The notes: generated from the sequence alone by a model not told the origin. A DNA stretch of 64,000 nucleotides from Enterocloster clostridioformis (GCF_020297485.1 NZ_JAIWZC010000001.1:4216001-4280000); one strand, 5' to 3'. Counted from the stretch's first letter, positions 1-8,859 are shown. Made by a program: numbers and translations.

Positions 1-135
1 GCAGCTGATGATGAAGCACCAGGAAAATGCCCCATCCGGATACAGGGGGTTTAGATTGGGCCCCTGGAAAATAATCAAAATGAAGAAGATGGCGGTTAGC
101 GCCAGGTTCAATAAAAATTGTGTCTTTTTCTTCAT
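1..135 (-). CDS. N-terminal part of a membrane protein, cut by the window edge
   Basis: The reverse strand has a good GGAGG ribosome binding site six bases ahead of an ATG at 135. It opens a frame that stays open to base 1 (45 residues). The start is basic (MKKKTQ) and is followed by a hydrophobic stretch of about 18 residues ending near IIF, so this is a membrane or exported protein. The rest lies outside the window and I do not recognise the family. It is transcribed divergently from the TraX-like gene. Confidence 0.6.
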   Translation of the reverse strand, partial: MKKKTQFLLNLALTAIFFILIIFQGPNLNPLYPDGAFSWCFIISC

Positions 136-256
136 AGATTCCTCCGATTCTTAACATCTTTTTAACAGAAGTCTTATACAGCATTATATATCATGTGGAA
201 ATAAATACAAGGGGAAAAAGCTGGTGACTTCATAAAGAATGTATTAAGAAAACACT

Positions 257-284
257 TTGCAAACCAATGACCCGGTGATAAGAT
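257..284 (+). promoter_or_regulatory. possible promoter of the TraX-like gene
   Basis: TTGCAA at 257-262 and TAAGAT at 279-284 are separated by 16 bases, about 40 bases ahead of the TraX-like start. Both hexamers are imperfect, so this is only a plausible sigma-A promoter. The rest of the 185-base divergent intergenic region is AT-rich and shows nothing else. Confidence 0.35.
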
Positions 285-320
285 AAATACATAGATTAGA
301 TGTAAGGAAGGAATTGAGGC

Positions 321-1109
321 ATGCCGTCCAGCAGAAAGAAACCGGAAACACAGGGAGGATTAAGCGGTACCGCCCTGAAATATATTGCCATGACCGCCAT
401 GCTTGCGGACCACATAGGAGTTGTGCTGTTGGAACGGATTGTGTACTACAGAGGCAGCCTGGAACGGGTCGCCATGATCATGACATCCCAATGGGGGGAC
501 AGGCTCTATTGGCTGTGCCAGGTGCTCAGGTCCGCGGGACGGATTGCATTTCCAATCTACTGCTTTTTGCTGGTGGAGGGATTCCTTCACACCAGGGACT
601 GGCGCAGATACTGGCTCAGGATGGCTGCGTTTGCACTTATCTCGGAAATTCCCTTCCGCCTGGCTGTGTGGAATACGTGGGCAGGTGGAGGCTGCAATGT
701 GTACGTTGAGCTGGCAATCGGACTGCTGGTGCTCCGGGGCCTGAAACAGAGCCAGGGTTTAACGGAGCCGTACCGTGTCATTGGGATGGCCGCCGCCATT
801 GGGGGCGGATGCCTGGCGGCTGTCTTTTTGAAGGCGGATTACGATATGGACGGGATTCTTATTATTTCATTGTTTTATCTCCTGAGGGATAAACGCCCTG
901 TCCAGGTGATGTCCGGCAGCCTCCTGTCTTTTCTGGGGTCCTGGGACAAGTATCATGGGACGGGGGTTCTTTCGGCGGTGCCCCTGCTTTTTTACAACGG
1001 GAGAAAAGGACAGGCCCGATGGAAGTACGCATTCTATTGGTTTTACCCGCTGCATTTAATGGCGCTGTTTCTCATACGGCTGTGTGTCATAGGAATTCCT
1101 CTCGGATAA
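321..1109 (+). CDS. TraX-family membrane protein
   Basis: A 262-residue multi-pass membrane protein with about eight hydrophobic segments. It opens with the TraX pattern LKYIAMTAMLADHIG and later shows RIAFPIYCFLLVEGFLHT, the two stretches that typify this family. TraX of the F plasmid is needed for N-acetylation of pilin. Chromosomal homologues in Firmicutes stand alone, with no known substrate, and resemble membrane acyltransferases. GGAAGG precedes the ATG. Nothing conjugative lies nearby, so a role in conjugation is unlikely and acyl transfer to an envelope molecule is a guess. Confidence 0.8.
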   Translation: MPSSRKKPETQGGLSGTALKYIAMTAMLADHIGVVLLERIVYYRGSLERVAMIMTSQWGDRLYWLCQVLRSAGRIAFPIYCFLLVEGFLHTRDWRRYWLRMAAFALISEIPFRLAVWNTWAGGGCNVYVELAIGLLVLRGLKQSQGLTEPYRVIGMAAAIGGGCLAAVFLKADYDMDGILIISLFYLLRDKRPVQVMSGSLLSFLGSWDKYHGTGVLSAVPLLFYNGRKGQARWKYAFYWFYPLHLMALFLIRLCVIGIPLG

Positions 1110-1126
1110 TTCCGGGGCGCCCGGGT

Positions 1127-1158
1127 CTGGAACGGACAAAACCGTTCTGGTTTGCGCG
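1127..1158 (+). terminator. weak hairpin after the TraX-like gene
   Basis: CTGGAACGG and CCGTTCTGG (1127-1135 and 1142-1150) pair with two G-U wobbles around a six-base loop, followed by TTT. It could be a weak intrinsic terminator. Confidence 0.3.
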
Positions 1159-1207
1159 GGGACTTGTGCTGTAAACGTATTAAAATAAAGAGATGTATGA
1201 GGTTTAT

Positions 1208-1933
1208 ATGGCTAAGACAAAATATAATGAGATTTATACGGCGCTCAGGGAAAAGATGGAGGATGGGACATACGCTTTTCAGGAGCTGCTGCCCTCGGAA
1301 AATACCCTGGTGAAGGAGTTCGGCTGTTCAAGGAATACCATCCGCCGGGCCATCGGGCAGCTGGCGTCGGAAGGATATGTGCAGAGCATCCACGGCAAGG
1401 GAGTGAGAATCATTTACCAGCCCGGACAGCAGCAGTCGGAGTTCATACTGGGAGGCATAGAGAGCCTGAAGGAGGCAGTGGCCAGAAACAGGAAAAATTA
1501 TACCACCAAGGTGGTCTGCTTCGCGGAGCTGACCGTGGATGAGACCATACGCAGGCGGACCACATTCCCTGTGGGGGCCCAGATTTATTATATACAGCGT
1601 GTGCGCTGCATTGAGGGGGAAGCCTTAATCATTGACCATAACTATTTCCTAAAGGATGTGGTGCGGGACCTGACGCCGGAGATTGCGGAGCGTTCCATTT
1701 ATGAATATATGGAAAATGACCTGGGCGAAAGCATTGTGACCACCAAGAGAAAGATGACCGTGGAGCGAGTTAACCAGATTGATGAAAAGTATCTGGATTT
1801 AAAGGATTATAACTGTATGGCAGTGGTGAGCAGCATGACCTATAATAAGGAGGGAGTCATGTTTGAGTTCACCCAGTCCAGGCACAGACCGGACCGGTTC
1901 GTATTTTACGATCTGGCCCATCGGACAAAATAG
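1208..1933 (+). CDS. treR: GntR-family repressor with UTRA domain, probable trehalose regulator
   Basis: A 241-residue regulator. Residues 1-70 form a GntR winged helix, with the recognition segment around LVKEFGCSRNTIRRAI. The remaining two thirds form a UTRA ligand domain, as in TreR of Bacillus, which senses trehalose-6-phosphate. The start at 1208 is preferred to the ATG at 1193 because GAGG lies five bases upstream and the protein then begins MAKTKYNEIY. It is followed by a terminator and then by the trehalose PTS and hydrolase genes, whose promoter carries two palindromes that suit a GntR dimer. TreR is the best name on context. The ligand was not shown. Confidence 0.8.
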   Translation: MAKTKYNEIYTALREKMEDGTYAFQELLPSENTLVKEFGCSRNTIRRAIGQLASEGYVQSIHGKGVRIIYQPGQQQSEFILGGIESLKEAVARNRKNYTTKVVCFAELTVDETIRRRTTFPVGAQIYYIQRVRCIEGEALIIDHNYFLKDVVRDLTPEIAERSIYEYMENDLGESIVTTKRKMTVERVNQIDEKYLDLKDYNCMAVVSSMTYNKEGVMFEFTQSRHRPDRFVFYDLAHRTK

Positions 1934-1943
1934 GTAAATCAAG

Positions 1944-1991
1944 GCACCGGAGAACAGAAAGCTTCAGGCAGATGTTCGTCCGGTGCTTTTT
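1944..1991 (+). terminator. intrinsic terminator after treR
   Basis: GCACCGGA (1944-1951) pairs perfectly with TCCGGTGC (1979-1986). The stem is extended inward by GAACA/TGTTC and followed by TTTTT. It separates treR from the downstream trehalose operon, which has its own promoter. Confidence 0.75.
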
Positions 1992-2034
1992 GGATGCGAA
2001 ATGTGAAAAACACCGGAAAAAATAAAAATCAATA

Positions 2035-2063
2035 TTGACAAACTTGTTTAAACAAGATATAAT
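2035..2063 (+). promoter_or_regulatory. sigma-A promoter of the trehalose operon
   Basis: TTGACA at 2035-2040 and TATAAT at 2058-2063 are both exact consensus hexamers with an ideal 17-base spacer. The spacer is almost filled by a perfect 14-bp palindrome (2043-2056), so a repressor bound there would block RNA polymerase directly. Confidence 0.85.
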
Positions 2064-2090
2064 TCAGATTAAGATACTTGTTTAAACAAG
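2043..2090 (+). promoter_or_regulatory. twin palindromic operators, probably for TreR
   Basis: The perfect palindrome CTTGTTTAAACAAG occurs at 2043-2056 and again at 2077-2090. The centres are 34 bp apart, roughly three helical turns, so both sites face the same side of the DNA. The first lies between the -35 and -10 boxes and the second lies just past the start point. This arrangement suits cooperative repression by two GntR-family dimers. The sequence resembles trehalose operators of other Firmicutes (TTGT-rich half sites). Confidence 0.8.
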
Positions 2091-2128
2091 ATGAGGTTTC
2101 GCGGTCAGATTGACAGGAGGTATTGAAC

Positions 2129-3344
2129 GTGGGAAAGTTTACAGGGGATTCGAAGAAACTGTTGGAGTATGTGGGGGGCAGGGAGAATATTGCGGCCGTA
2201 TCCCACTGTGTAACCAGGATGCGCTTTGTGTTAAATGATCCGTCCAAGGCGGATACACAGGCCATCGAAAGCCTGGCTTGCGCCAAGGGCACATTCACCC
2301 AGGCAGGGCAGTTCCAGGTCATAATCGGCAATGAGGTGAGCACCTTTTACAATGACTTTGCGGAGGTGGCAGGCATAGAGGGGGTCTCCAAGGACGCGGT
2401 GAAGAAGGCTGCCATGCAGAACCAGACCCTTCTCCAGAGAATGCTGGCCGGCTTTACCCTGGTGTATCTGGAGCGGTTCTTCAGAAAAATATGTCCTGCC
2501 ATGATTTCCATGATTGTGGTTCCCTTCTGTTCCCTGCTGATATCAGTGGCAGTGGCTCACGGTATCCTGGGACCCATTGGCTGGAAGATTGGCGCCGTGA
2601 TTTCAGACTGTGTGAACGCAGGCCTGACATCCCCCTTTAAGGGAGTGTTTGCCGGTATCTTTGGATTCTTCTACGCGCCACTTGTAATCACGGGACTTCA
2701 TCATATGAGCAATGCCATTGACCTTCAGCTGATAGCTGATTTTGGAGGCACCACCCTGTGGCCCATGATTGCCCTGTCCAATATCGCCCAGGGATCCGCT
2801 GTACTGGCCATGATTCTTCTCCAGAAGAATGACGCCAAGGCAAAGGAAGTATCCGTACCCGCCTGCATCTCCTGCTGCCTGGGTGTAACAGAACCAGCCA
2901 TGTTCGGTGTGAACCTGAAATACGGCTTTCCATTTATCTGCGGAATGACCGGATCGGCGGTGGGCGCAGTTTTGTCTGTTGTAAGCGGAATCAAGGCCAA
3001 TGCCATCGGTGTGGGAGGCATACCGGGCATCCTGTCCATCCAGCCCCAGTACATGGGACCCTTCGCAGCAGCCATGGGACTGGCAATCCTGATTCCCTTC
3101 TGCCTGACCTATGCCCTCGGAAGGAAGAAAGGGATAGGCGGCAGCCAGGACGGCAGGCAGGAGAGTCAGGGCCGGTGAGAAACTTATCGCATTTGACCGG
3201 GATAAGATTGCCGGGGCAGGACACAGTGACATGGTCATCATGGTTCTTACCAATCCCGGAAATTCAGGAGATATAAGCTGGCAGACCGGACAAAGAGTCA
3301 GGGCTTCGGCAGATGCGGTGGCCAGGATAGATGGAGTCATATAA
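2129..3344 (+). pseudogene. treP: trehalose PTS permease EIIBC, internally deleted, with an out-of-frame EIIA remnant
   Basis: The frame starts with GTG at 2129 (AGGAGG eight bases upstream; the in-frame TTG at 2123 is too close) and runs 349 residues to a stop at 3176. Residues 1-86 are a complete EIIB domain with the phosphorylated cysteine C27 in AAVSHCVTRMRF. After a linker of only about 20 residues the sequence jumps into the middle of EIIC (MLAGFTLVYLERF) and continues to its usual end. About 120 residues of early EIIC membrane helices seem to be missing compared with TreB-type proteins of about 470 residues. From about 3150 to a stop at 3344 the +1 frame encodes the end of a glucose-type EIIA domain (VRAGEKLIAFD). 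So an original EIIBCA protein has lost internal blocks. Transport activity is doubtful. Confidence 0.75.
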
Positions 3345-3372
3345 CGGCGCGGAGATGAAGGAGGAATCATTT

Positions 3373-5019
3373 ATGGGGCATTTTAAGGACAGTACGATTT
3401 ACCAGATTTATACCAAGTCCTTTCAGGATACAACGGGAAACGGTCTGGGCGACATACGCGGAGTCATAAGTAGGCTGGACTACTTAAAGGAACTGGGGAT
3501 TGACTATATTTGGCTGACACCATTTTTTTGCTCCCCTCTCAATGATAACGGGTACGATGTGGCTGACTATCGGGCTGTCGACCCTGTATTCGGCACCATG
3601 GAGGATGTGGAGGAACTGATTCGGGAAGCGGATGTGAGGGGAATGGGATGCATGTTTGATATGGTATTTAACCATACATCCACGGAACACCGCTGGTTTA
3701 AGAAGGCGCTTGAGGGCAATCCGGAGTATATGGATTATTATATCTTCAGGGAAGGGAGCCCGGACGCGCCCCCCACCAACTGGCAGTCCAAATTCGGGGG
3801 AAATGCCTGGGAGTATGTACCCCACCTGAAAAAATGGTACCTTCACCTGTTCGATGTAAGCCAGGCCGATTTAAACTGGGATAATCCCAGGGTGCGCGGG
3901 GAGCTTAAGGAGGTCATCCGGTTCTGGAAGGCAAAGGGCGTGAAGGGATTCCGGTTCGACGTGGTGAACCTGATATCCAAACCGGATGTATTTGTGGATG
4001 ATGACAAAGGGGATGGGCGCCGCTTTTATACCGACGGGCCAAGGGTACATGAGTATCTCCGGGAGTTGGTGCGGGATACGGGCATAGAGGACATGGTGAC
4101 CGTGGGAGAAATGTCCTCCACCACCCTGGATAACTGTATCCGCTACAGCAGGCCGGAAGACCGCGAGTTGTCCATGTGCTTTAACTTCCATCACCTGAAG
4201 GTGGATTACAGGGACGGGGATAAGTGGAAACTGATGGAGCCTGACTTGCTCCGGCTTAAACAGCTGTTCATGGAGTGGCAGGAGGGGATGGAGCGGGAGA
4301 ATGGCTGGAATGCCGTGTTCTGGTGCAACCACGACCAGCCCAGAGCCATATCGCGGTTTGGGGATGACGGACAATACTGGAAGGAATCCGCTAAAATGCT
4401 GGCAACGGTCATCCATATGTTCCGCGGGACGCCTTATGTGTACCAGGGGGAGGAGCTGGGCATGACCAATCCTTATTACGATGATATTTCCCGGTACCGG
4501 GACGTTGAAAGCATTAACTATTACCGTATCCTGACAGAGCAGGGAATCACCGGGGAGGAAGCCTTAAAGGTGCTGGCCGCCCGTTCCAGGGATAACGGCC
4601 GTACGCCTATGCAGTGGGACGGCAGCCGGTACGCCGGATTTACACAGGGGGAGCCGTGGATTGACATACCGGAGAACCATTCTTATATCAACGCGCAGGC
4701 AGAGGCAGGTGATTCCGGCTCTATATTGAATTATTACAAAAGGCTGATTGCCCTGAGGAAAGAATATAAAGTCATATCAGAAGGGGAGATTGAATTCATA
4801 TACAGGGAACATCCTCAGGTGCTGGCGTACAGGCGCACATACCGGGGGCAGGAGCTTGTGGTTTTGGCCAACATGAAGGCTTCTGAGGCTGATTTGGGAG
4901 AAAGACTGGAGCTTGACGGCTGCAGGCTGCTGATTGGCAACTACACCGGGGAGGAGTGCGGACAGGCACTGGAACGGCTGAAGCCTTATGAATGCAGGGT
5001 ATACATGAAGACGAGGTGA
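3373..5019 (+). CDS. treC: trehalose-6-phosphate hydrolase (GH13)
   Basis: This 548-residue cytoplasmic glycoside hydrolase splits trehalose-6-phosphate into glucose and glucose-6-phosphate. It has a full-length GH13 barrel. The nucleophile D196 is in GFRFDVV, the acid/base E246 is in TVGEMSS and the third carboxylate D321 is in CNHDQPR. The N terminus STIYQIYTKSFQDTTGNG is typical of the TreC/oligo-1,6-glucosidase group. The start at 3373 is chosen because AAGGAGG lies eight bases upstream; the open frame extends further but without a site. It follows the damaged PTS gene by 28 bases, so its usual substrate supply may now depend on another transporter. Confidence 0.9.
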   Translation: MGHFKDSTIYQIYTKSFQDTTGNGLGDIRGVISRLDYLKELGIDYIWLTPFFCSPLNDNGYDVADYRAVDPVFGTMEDVEELIREADVRGMGCMFDMVFNHTSTEHRWFKKALEGNPEYMDYYIFREGSPDAPPTNWQSKFGGNAWEYVPHLKKWYLHLFDVSQADLNWDNPRVRGELKEVIRFWKAKGVKGFRFDVVNLISKPDVFVDDDKGDGRRFYTDGPRVHEYLRELVRDTGIEDMVTVGEMSSTTLDNCIRYSRPEDRELSMCFNFHHLKVDYRDGDKWKLMEPDLLRLKQLFMEWQEGMERENGWNAVFWCNHDQPRAISRFGDDGQYWKESAKMLATVIHMFRGTPYVYQGEELGMTNPYYDDISRYRDVESINYYRILTEQGITGEEALKVLAARSRDNGRTPMQWDGSRYAGFTQGEPWIDIPENHSYINAQAEAGDSGSILNYYKRLIALRKEYKVISEGEIEFIYREHPQVLAYRRTYRGQELVVLANMKASEADLGERLELDGCRLLIGNYTGEECGQALERLKPYECRVYMKTR

Positions 5020-5185
5020 GATAAGAGACAGAGGCTGAGGTGTGTTATTGCAGAGGCAGGGTTTTGTTATTTACTTGTTACGGCAGGGTGATTTTGTGTA
5101 TATTTGTGTATAATAGAGGCAAAGCGGCGAAATAGGACGCGCTGAGGGCGGAAGAAAATTCTGGCCTGGGAAAGGAAAGGCCTCT

Positions 5186-5377
5186 ATGCAGGATTACTTT
5201 ACGGATAAAGGAAAGACAGACATTCTGCGCAGCCCCCGCACGGGACTGTGGGAAATCATACTCCGCCAGGACAGGGAGCCTGTCATGCATGCGGACAGTG
5301 TCATGCTGGAACTTCTGGGGCTGGACACAGCGCCGGCGCCGGAGGAGTGCTGCCGGGCATGGTACGAAAGAATCTAG
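5186..5377 (+). pseudogene. 5' remnant of a PAS-type sensor (probable diguanylate cyclase)
   Basis: A 63-residue frame with a GGAAAGG ribosome binding site. Its sequence (TGLWEIILRQDREPVMHAD, then MLELLGL and ECCRAWYERI) matches the N-terminal sensor region that precedes PAS and GGDEF domains in large clostridial sensors. The frame stops at 5377 and no continuation is found in any frame before the next gene, so the bulk of the gene has been lost. Bases 5020-5185 hold no gene. Confidence 0.5.
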
Positions 5378-5438
5378 GATAGAGGGATGCCATTGTCTTC
5401 AGTCTCGTGTTTTTATGTGCGTTTATGCCATCCACGCT

Positions 5439-5475
5439 CCCCTGTCTGTCCCGGGCTTTACGGGGACGGCAGGGG
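5439..5475 (+). terminator. strong hairpin ahead of the polysaccharide locus
   Basis: CCCCTG...GTCCC pairs with GGGAC...CAGGGG around a nine-base loop, with two small mismatches. It is GC-rich and stable but has no following U-run. It may end incoming transcription just upstream of the glf promoter. Confidence 0.35.
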
Positions 5476-5485
5476 ACATAATCCA

Positions 5486-5514
5486 TTTACATTTCCGGTG
5501 AAACATAGTACAAT
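5486..5514 (+). promoter_or_regulatory. probable promoter of the polysaccharide operon
   Basis: TTTACA at 5486-5491 and TACAAT at 5509-5514 have a 17-base spacer, giving a start near 5521 and a leader of about 37 bases before glf. This is the only good promoter seen before the long same-strand run that begins with glf. Confidence 0.6.
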
Positions 5515-5557
5515 TGTGAAAGCAAAGAGAGCGATAAGCAAAGGAGCATATCCGGAT

Positions 5558-6658
5558 ATGAAAAAATACGATTATATATTGGTGGGAAGCGGTCTGTATG
5601 CAGGTGTGTTTGCCTGGTACGCCAGAAAGAACAAAAAGCGCTGTCTGGTGGTGGAGAAGAGGAACCACATAGGCGGAAACGTGTACTGCGAGGACGTGGA
5701 GGGCATTCATGTGCACAAGTACGGCGCCCATATCTTCCATACGGGCAACAGGAAGGTGTGGGAATTCGTGAATTCCCTGGCGGAGTTCAACCGCTACACC
5801 AACAGCCCGGTGGCTAATTATAAGGGCCAGATGTACAACATGCCCTTTAATATGAATACCTTCAGCCGCATGTGGGGCATATCCACACCGGATGAGGCCA
5901 AGGCCATCATCGAGAAGCAGAGGGCGGAGATTACAGGTGAGCCAAAGAACCTGGAGGAACAAGCCATCCGTCTGGTGGGAAGGGAATTGTACGAAAAATT
6001 AATAAAAGGGTATACGGAAAAGCAGTGGGGCAGGGATTGCAGGGAGCTTCCGGCCTTTATCATCAAACGCATACCTGTGCGGTATATCTATGACAACAAT
6101 TATTTCAATGACCCCTATCAGGGGATTCCCATAGGGGGATATAATGCCATAGTGGAGAAGCTGTTTGAGGGCTGTGATATAGAGACTTCAGTGGATTACC
6201 TGGAACACAGGGAACACTATAACAGCCTGGGGGAGACCGTGGTATACACGGGCACCATTGACGCTTTCTACGGCTGCCGGTTCGGCAAGCTGGAGTACCG
6301 CAGCCTGCGCTTTGAGTCCCAGGTGCTGGACCAGGAGAACCACCAGGGAGTGGCGGTGGTGAATTATACGGACCGGGAGACGCCCTATACCAGGGTAATT
6401 GAGCACAAGCATTTTGAGTTCGGCACACAGCCAAAGACAGTGATTACCAGGGAGTATCCGGTGAGCTGGCAGGAGGGCATGGAACCCTACTATCCGGTGA
6501 ATGACCAGAAGAACCAGGAGCTGTACCAGAAGTATGAGGAACTGGCAGGGGCCGAATCCCATGTATTGTTTGGCGGCCGTCTGGGAGAATATAAGTACTA
6601 CGATATGGACAAGGTAATCGAGTCAGCCATGAACAAGGCAGAGGAGATTTTCGGATAA
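5558..6658 (+). CDS. glf: UDP-galactopyranose mutase
   Basis: This flavoenzyme interconverts UDP-galactopyranose and UDP-galactofuranose, the donor for galactofuranose in surface glycans. The 366-residue protein has the normal length. It starts with the FAD-binding segment YDYILVGSGLYAGVFAW, followed by the family motif KRNHIGGNVY and GAHIFHT. The C-terminal LFGGRLGEYKYYDMD is also characteristic. The start at 5558 follows AAGGAG by 11 bases. Upstream in-frame codons have no sense in the family. As first gene of the locus it predicts galactofuranose in the product. Confidence 0.95.
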   Translation: MKKYDYILVGSGLYAGVFAWYARKNKKRCLVVEKRNHIGGNVYCEDVEGIHVHKYGAHIFHTGNRKVWEFVNSLAEFNRYTNSPVANYKGQMYNMPFNMNTFSRMWGISTPDEAKAIIEKQRAEITGEPKNLEEQAIRLVGRELYEKLIKGYTEKQWGRDCRELPAFIIKRIPVRYIYDNNYFNDPYQGIPIGGYNAIVEKLFEGCDIETSVDYLEHREHYNSLGETVVYTGTIDAFYGCRFGKLEYRSLRFESQVLDQENHQGVAVVNYTDRETPYTRVIEHKHFEFGTQPKTVITREYPVSWQEGMEPYYPVNDQKNQELYQKYEELAGAESHVLFGGRLGEYKYYDMDKVIESAMNKAEEIFG

Positions 6659-6691
6659 GACAGGATAAAGGACAGGAAGGATATACGGCAG

Positions 6692-7789
6692 ATGACTAAG
6701 ACACAGGACCGCCAGGTCTATCTGGATGTGGCAAAGGGCATGGGAATGCTGGGAGTGGTAGCCAGCCATTGTCTGGTGGAGACCAGCCTTGGCATTCTCT
6801 CTGACTGGTACGGCTTCTTTATGCTGGCTGTTTTTTATGTCTATACAGGGTGGCGGTATGCGCTCCGTTACGGGAAGGGAAGGACAGGCATATCCAGCCG
6901 GGAGATGGCAGGAAAAAGACTTATATCCCTGGGAATTCCATATGTGTGCTACAGCGTGCTGTTTATTTTCTCGCGGATATTCCTGGTGTGGCCTCAGCAG
7001 TATACCTTCCTGGTACTCATGTCCGACATCTATTATACAGGCACACTGGTGGGGTTAGAGACACTGTGGTTTCTGCCCAGCATCTTCATAGCGGAGCTGC
7101 TGCTGAATATGATATACGGCAGCCGCAGGAAAATGGGAATTGGGGCCTGTCTGGCCGGAGCGGCCAGTGTGTTCCTCATCCTCTATATCAATGGTTCCAG
7201 GCAGGACACCACGTTGTGGCGCGTCATACATCTGCCGATCATGGTGTATATCAAGGGCCTGGCAGGCTTCCTGCTGGCCCTGGGGGGAGTGTTTGCCTGT
7301 GATGCGTGGCAGAAGGCGTCCATGTACTTAAAGGGCCGGGCCGGTTTGGCGGCTGCGTTTCTGCTCATGTGTTCCGGCATCGCCCTTACGGTTTTGATTC
7401 CGGGGTGCGACTTTAATTTCCTGACTATGGAAAATCCGGTGTCCTGGATTCTGACAGCCTGGTTTTCCTCAGTCACCATCCTGATGTTTGGGGAGCGGGT
7501 GTCCGCCTGCGGCGGCAGCTGGAAGGAATGGCCGGTTTTCAGCCGGGTTCTTGTGCCCTTCTTTACATATTACGGAACACATTCCCTGACCGTCATGTGT
7601 ACCCATCTGGTTCCTGTCATTGCATTTTTTAAGGTGACGGCAGGCAGAATGATGTATCCGGGAGTTTTAGGCAGTACGCCCTGGGATATCCTGCTTCTTG
7701 CCCTGGTGCTGGCGGTGGAGCCGGGCGTGGTGCGGCTGATTGAGACACGGCTGCCATGGATGAATGGAAGGAAGAAACGTTCAAAATGA
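6692..7789 (+). CDS. membrane O-acyltransferase (acyltransferase 3 family)
   Basis: A 365-residue protein with about ten membrane segments. It begins RQVYLDVAKGMGMLGVVASH, the typical start of the acyltransferase 3 family with the conserved histidine in the first helix. These enzymes O-acetylate or otherwise acylate sugars on the way to the surface. Its last bases overlap the next gene in an ATGA, showing tight translational coupling. The acyl group and target sugar cannot be told from sequence. Confidence 0.8.
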   Translation: MTKTQDRQVYLDVAKGMGMLGVVASHCLVETSLGILSDWYGFFMLAVFYVYTGWRYALRYGKGRTGISSREMAGKRLISLGIPYVCYSVLFIFSRIFLVWPQQYTFLVLMSDIYYTGTLVGLETLWFLPSIFIAELLLNMIYGSRRKMGIGACLAGAASVFLILYINGSRQDTTLWRVIHLPIMVYIKGLAGFLLALGGVFACDAWQKASMYLKGRAGLAAAFLLMCSGIALTVLIPGCDFNFLTMENPVSWILTAWFSSVTILMFGERVSACGGSWKEWPVFSRVLVPFFTYYGTHSLTVMCTHLVPVIAFFKVTAGRMMYPGVLGSTPWDILLLALVLAVEPGVVRLIETRLPWMNGRKKRSK

Positions 7790-8859
7790 TTACGGTACTG
7801 GTGGCTTCATATAACGGAAGCAGATATATAAAGCAGCAGCTGGATTCCATACTGGCACAGGATGAGAAGGACATCCATATCCTGGTGTCGGATGACTGTT
7901 CCGCGGACGGCTCCGGGGAATTGCTGAAGGAATATGAGGAAAGACACCGGGACAGGATACTGGTGCTTTTCAGGAGAAAGCCTTCCGGGGGAGCGGCTGC
8001 CCATTTCCTGAAGCTCCTTAAGCTGATGGCGGATGCAGACCATAATCCGGATGCAGACCATAGTACGGATGCAGACCATGATACGGAGGCGCTGCCCGGG
8101 CCTTTGAGCCTGCTGTCAGAGTATGAGGTGACGGAAAACCAGCTGGCGCGTCTGGGGCCTCTGGCCAGGGCGGATTATTTTATGCTGAGCGACCAGGACG
8201 ATGTCTGGCTGCCTCAAAAGGCGCGGATGCTGTCAGATAAGATGAAAGAGATGGAAGGAGAACCAGGCCATAGCAGGCTGCCCCTTTTGGTGCATTCAGA
8301 CCTGACCGTGACGGATGAGGAGCTGCGGCCCATAGCGGACAGCTTCTTCCGATATCAGAAAATTTCCCCGGAACGCACCCGCCTGCCCCAGCTTCTGGTA
8401 CAGAACAATGTGACCGGAGGCGCCGTAATGCTCAGCCGCAGTATGCTGCCTTATCTACAGGAAATTCCCGGGGTTTGCCTTATGCACGATGCATGGCTGG
8501 CCCTTATCGCGTCCTGCTTTGGAGAGATAGGATGGGTGGACCGGCCCCTGTACTATTACAGGCAGCATGGCGGCAACACCCTGGGAGCTGAGAAGGGAGA
8601 CAACCTGGATTCTGTCAGGGCCCGGGTAAAGGACGGAGGCAGCGCCAGGGAGAATTACAGGAAGATGTTTGGTCAGGCGGAGTGCTTTTACCATATGTTT
8701 CGCAGCTGTCTGAACCGGGAACAGCAGGAAACGCTGGAGGCTTTCATAAGACTGCCGCGCTGCGGCCGGCTTGGAAAAATGGGACTTATGGTGAAGTACG
8801 GCTTTACCAAGAACACCCTTGTGCGTACACTGGGGCAGATGCTGTTCATTGGGGACTGA
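7786..8859 (+). CDS. GT2 glycosyltransferase with a repeat-expanded insert
   Basis: A 357-residue cytoplasmic GT-A-fold enzyme. ITVLVASYNGSRYIKQQLDS is the nucleotide-binding start, SDDCSADGS follows, and MLSDQDDVW is the metal-binding region. It resembles rhamnosyltransferases of the GT2 family. Residues 83-100 are a hydrophilic insert of three DADH-xx units encoded by three 18-bp tandem repeats. The insert lies between the first conserved block and the metal site, probably in a surface loop. The start overlaps the stop of the acyltransferase gene. Confidence 0.85.
   Translation: MITVLVASYNGSRYIKQQLDSILAQDEKDIHILVSDDCSADGSGELLKEYEERHRDRILVLFRRKPSGGAAAHFLKLLKLMADADHNPDADHSTDADHDTEALPGPLSLLSEYEVTENQLARLGPLARADYFMLSDQDDVWLPQKARMLSDKMKEMEGEPGHSRLPLLVHSDLTVTDEELRPIADSFFRYQKISPERTRLPQLLVQNNVTGGAVMLSRSMLPYLQEIPGVCLMHDAWLALIASCFGEIGWVDRPLYYYRQHGGNTLGAEKGDNLDSVRARVKDGGSARENYRKMFGQAECFYHMFRSCLNREQQETLEAFIRLPRCGRLGKMGLMVKYGFTKNTLVRTLGQMLFIGD
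8032..8085 (+). repeat. three 18-bp in-frame tandem repeats
   Basis: The unit GATGCAGACCATnnTnCG occurs at 8032-8049, 8050-8067 and 8068-8085 and encodes DADHNP, DADHST and DADHDT. Copies differ only at two or three bases. Because the unit is a multiple of three, changes in copy number would lengthen or shorten the loop without a frameshift. Confidence 0.9.

Noticed and set aside
321..1109. Evidence of a conjugative element from the TraX-like gene
   Set aside because: Chromosomal TraX-like genes are common in Firmicutes, and no relaxase, coupling protein or secretion gene is nearby.
5020..5185. A promoter at the TATAAT-like sequence 5109-5114
   Set aside because: No -35 at a suitable distance and no TG extension; the downstream frame is only a gene remnant.
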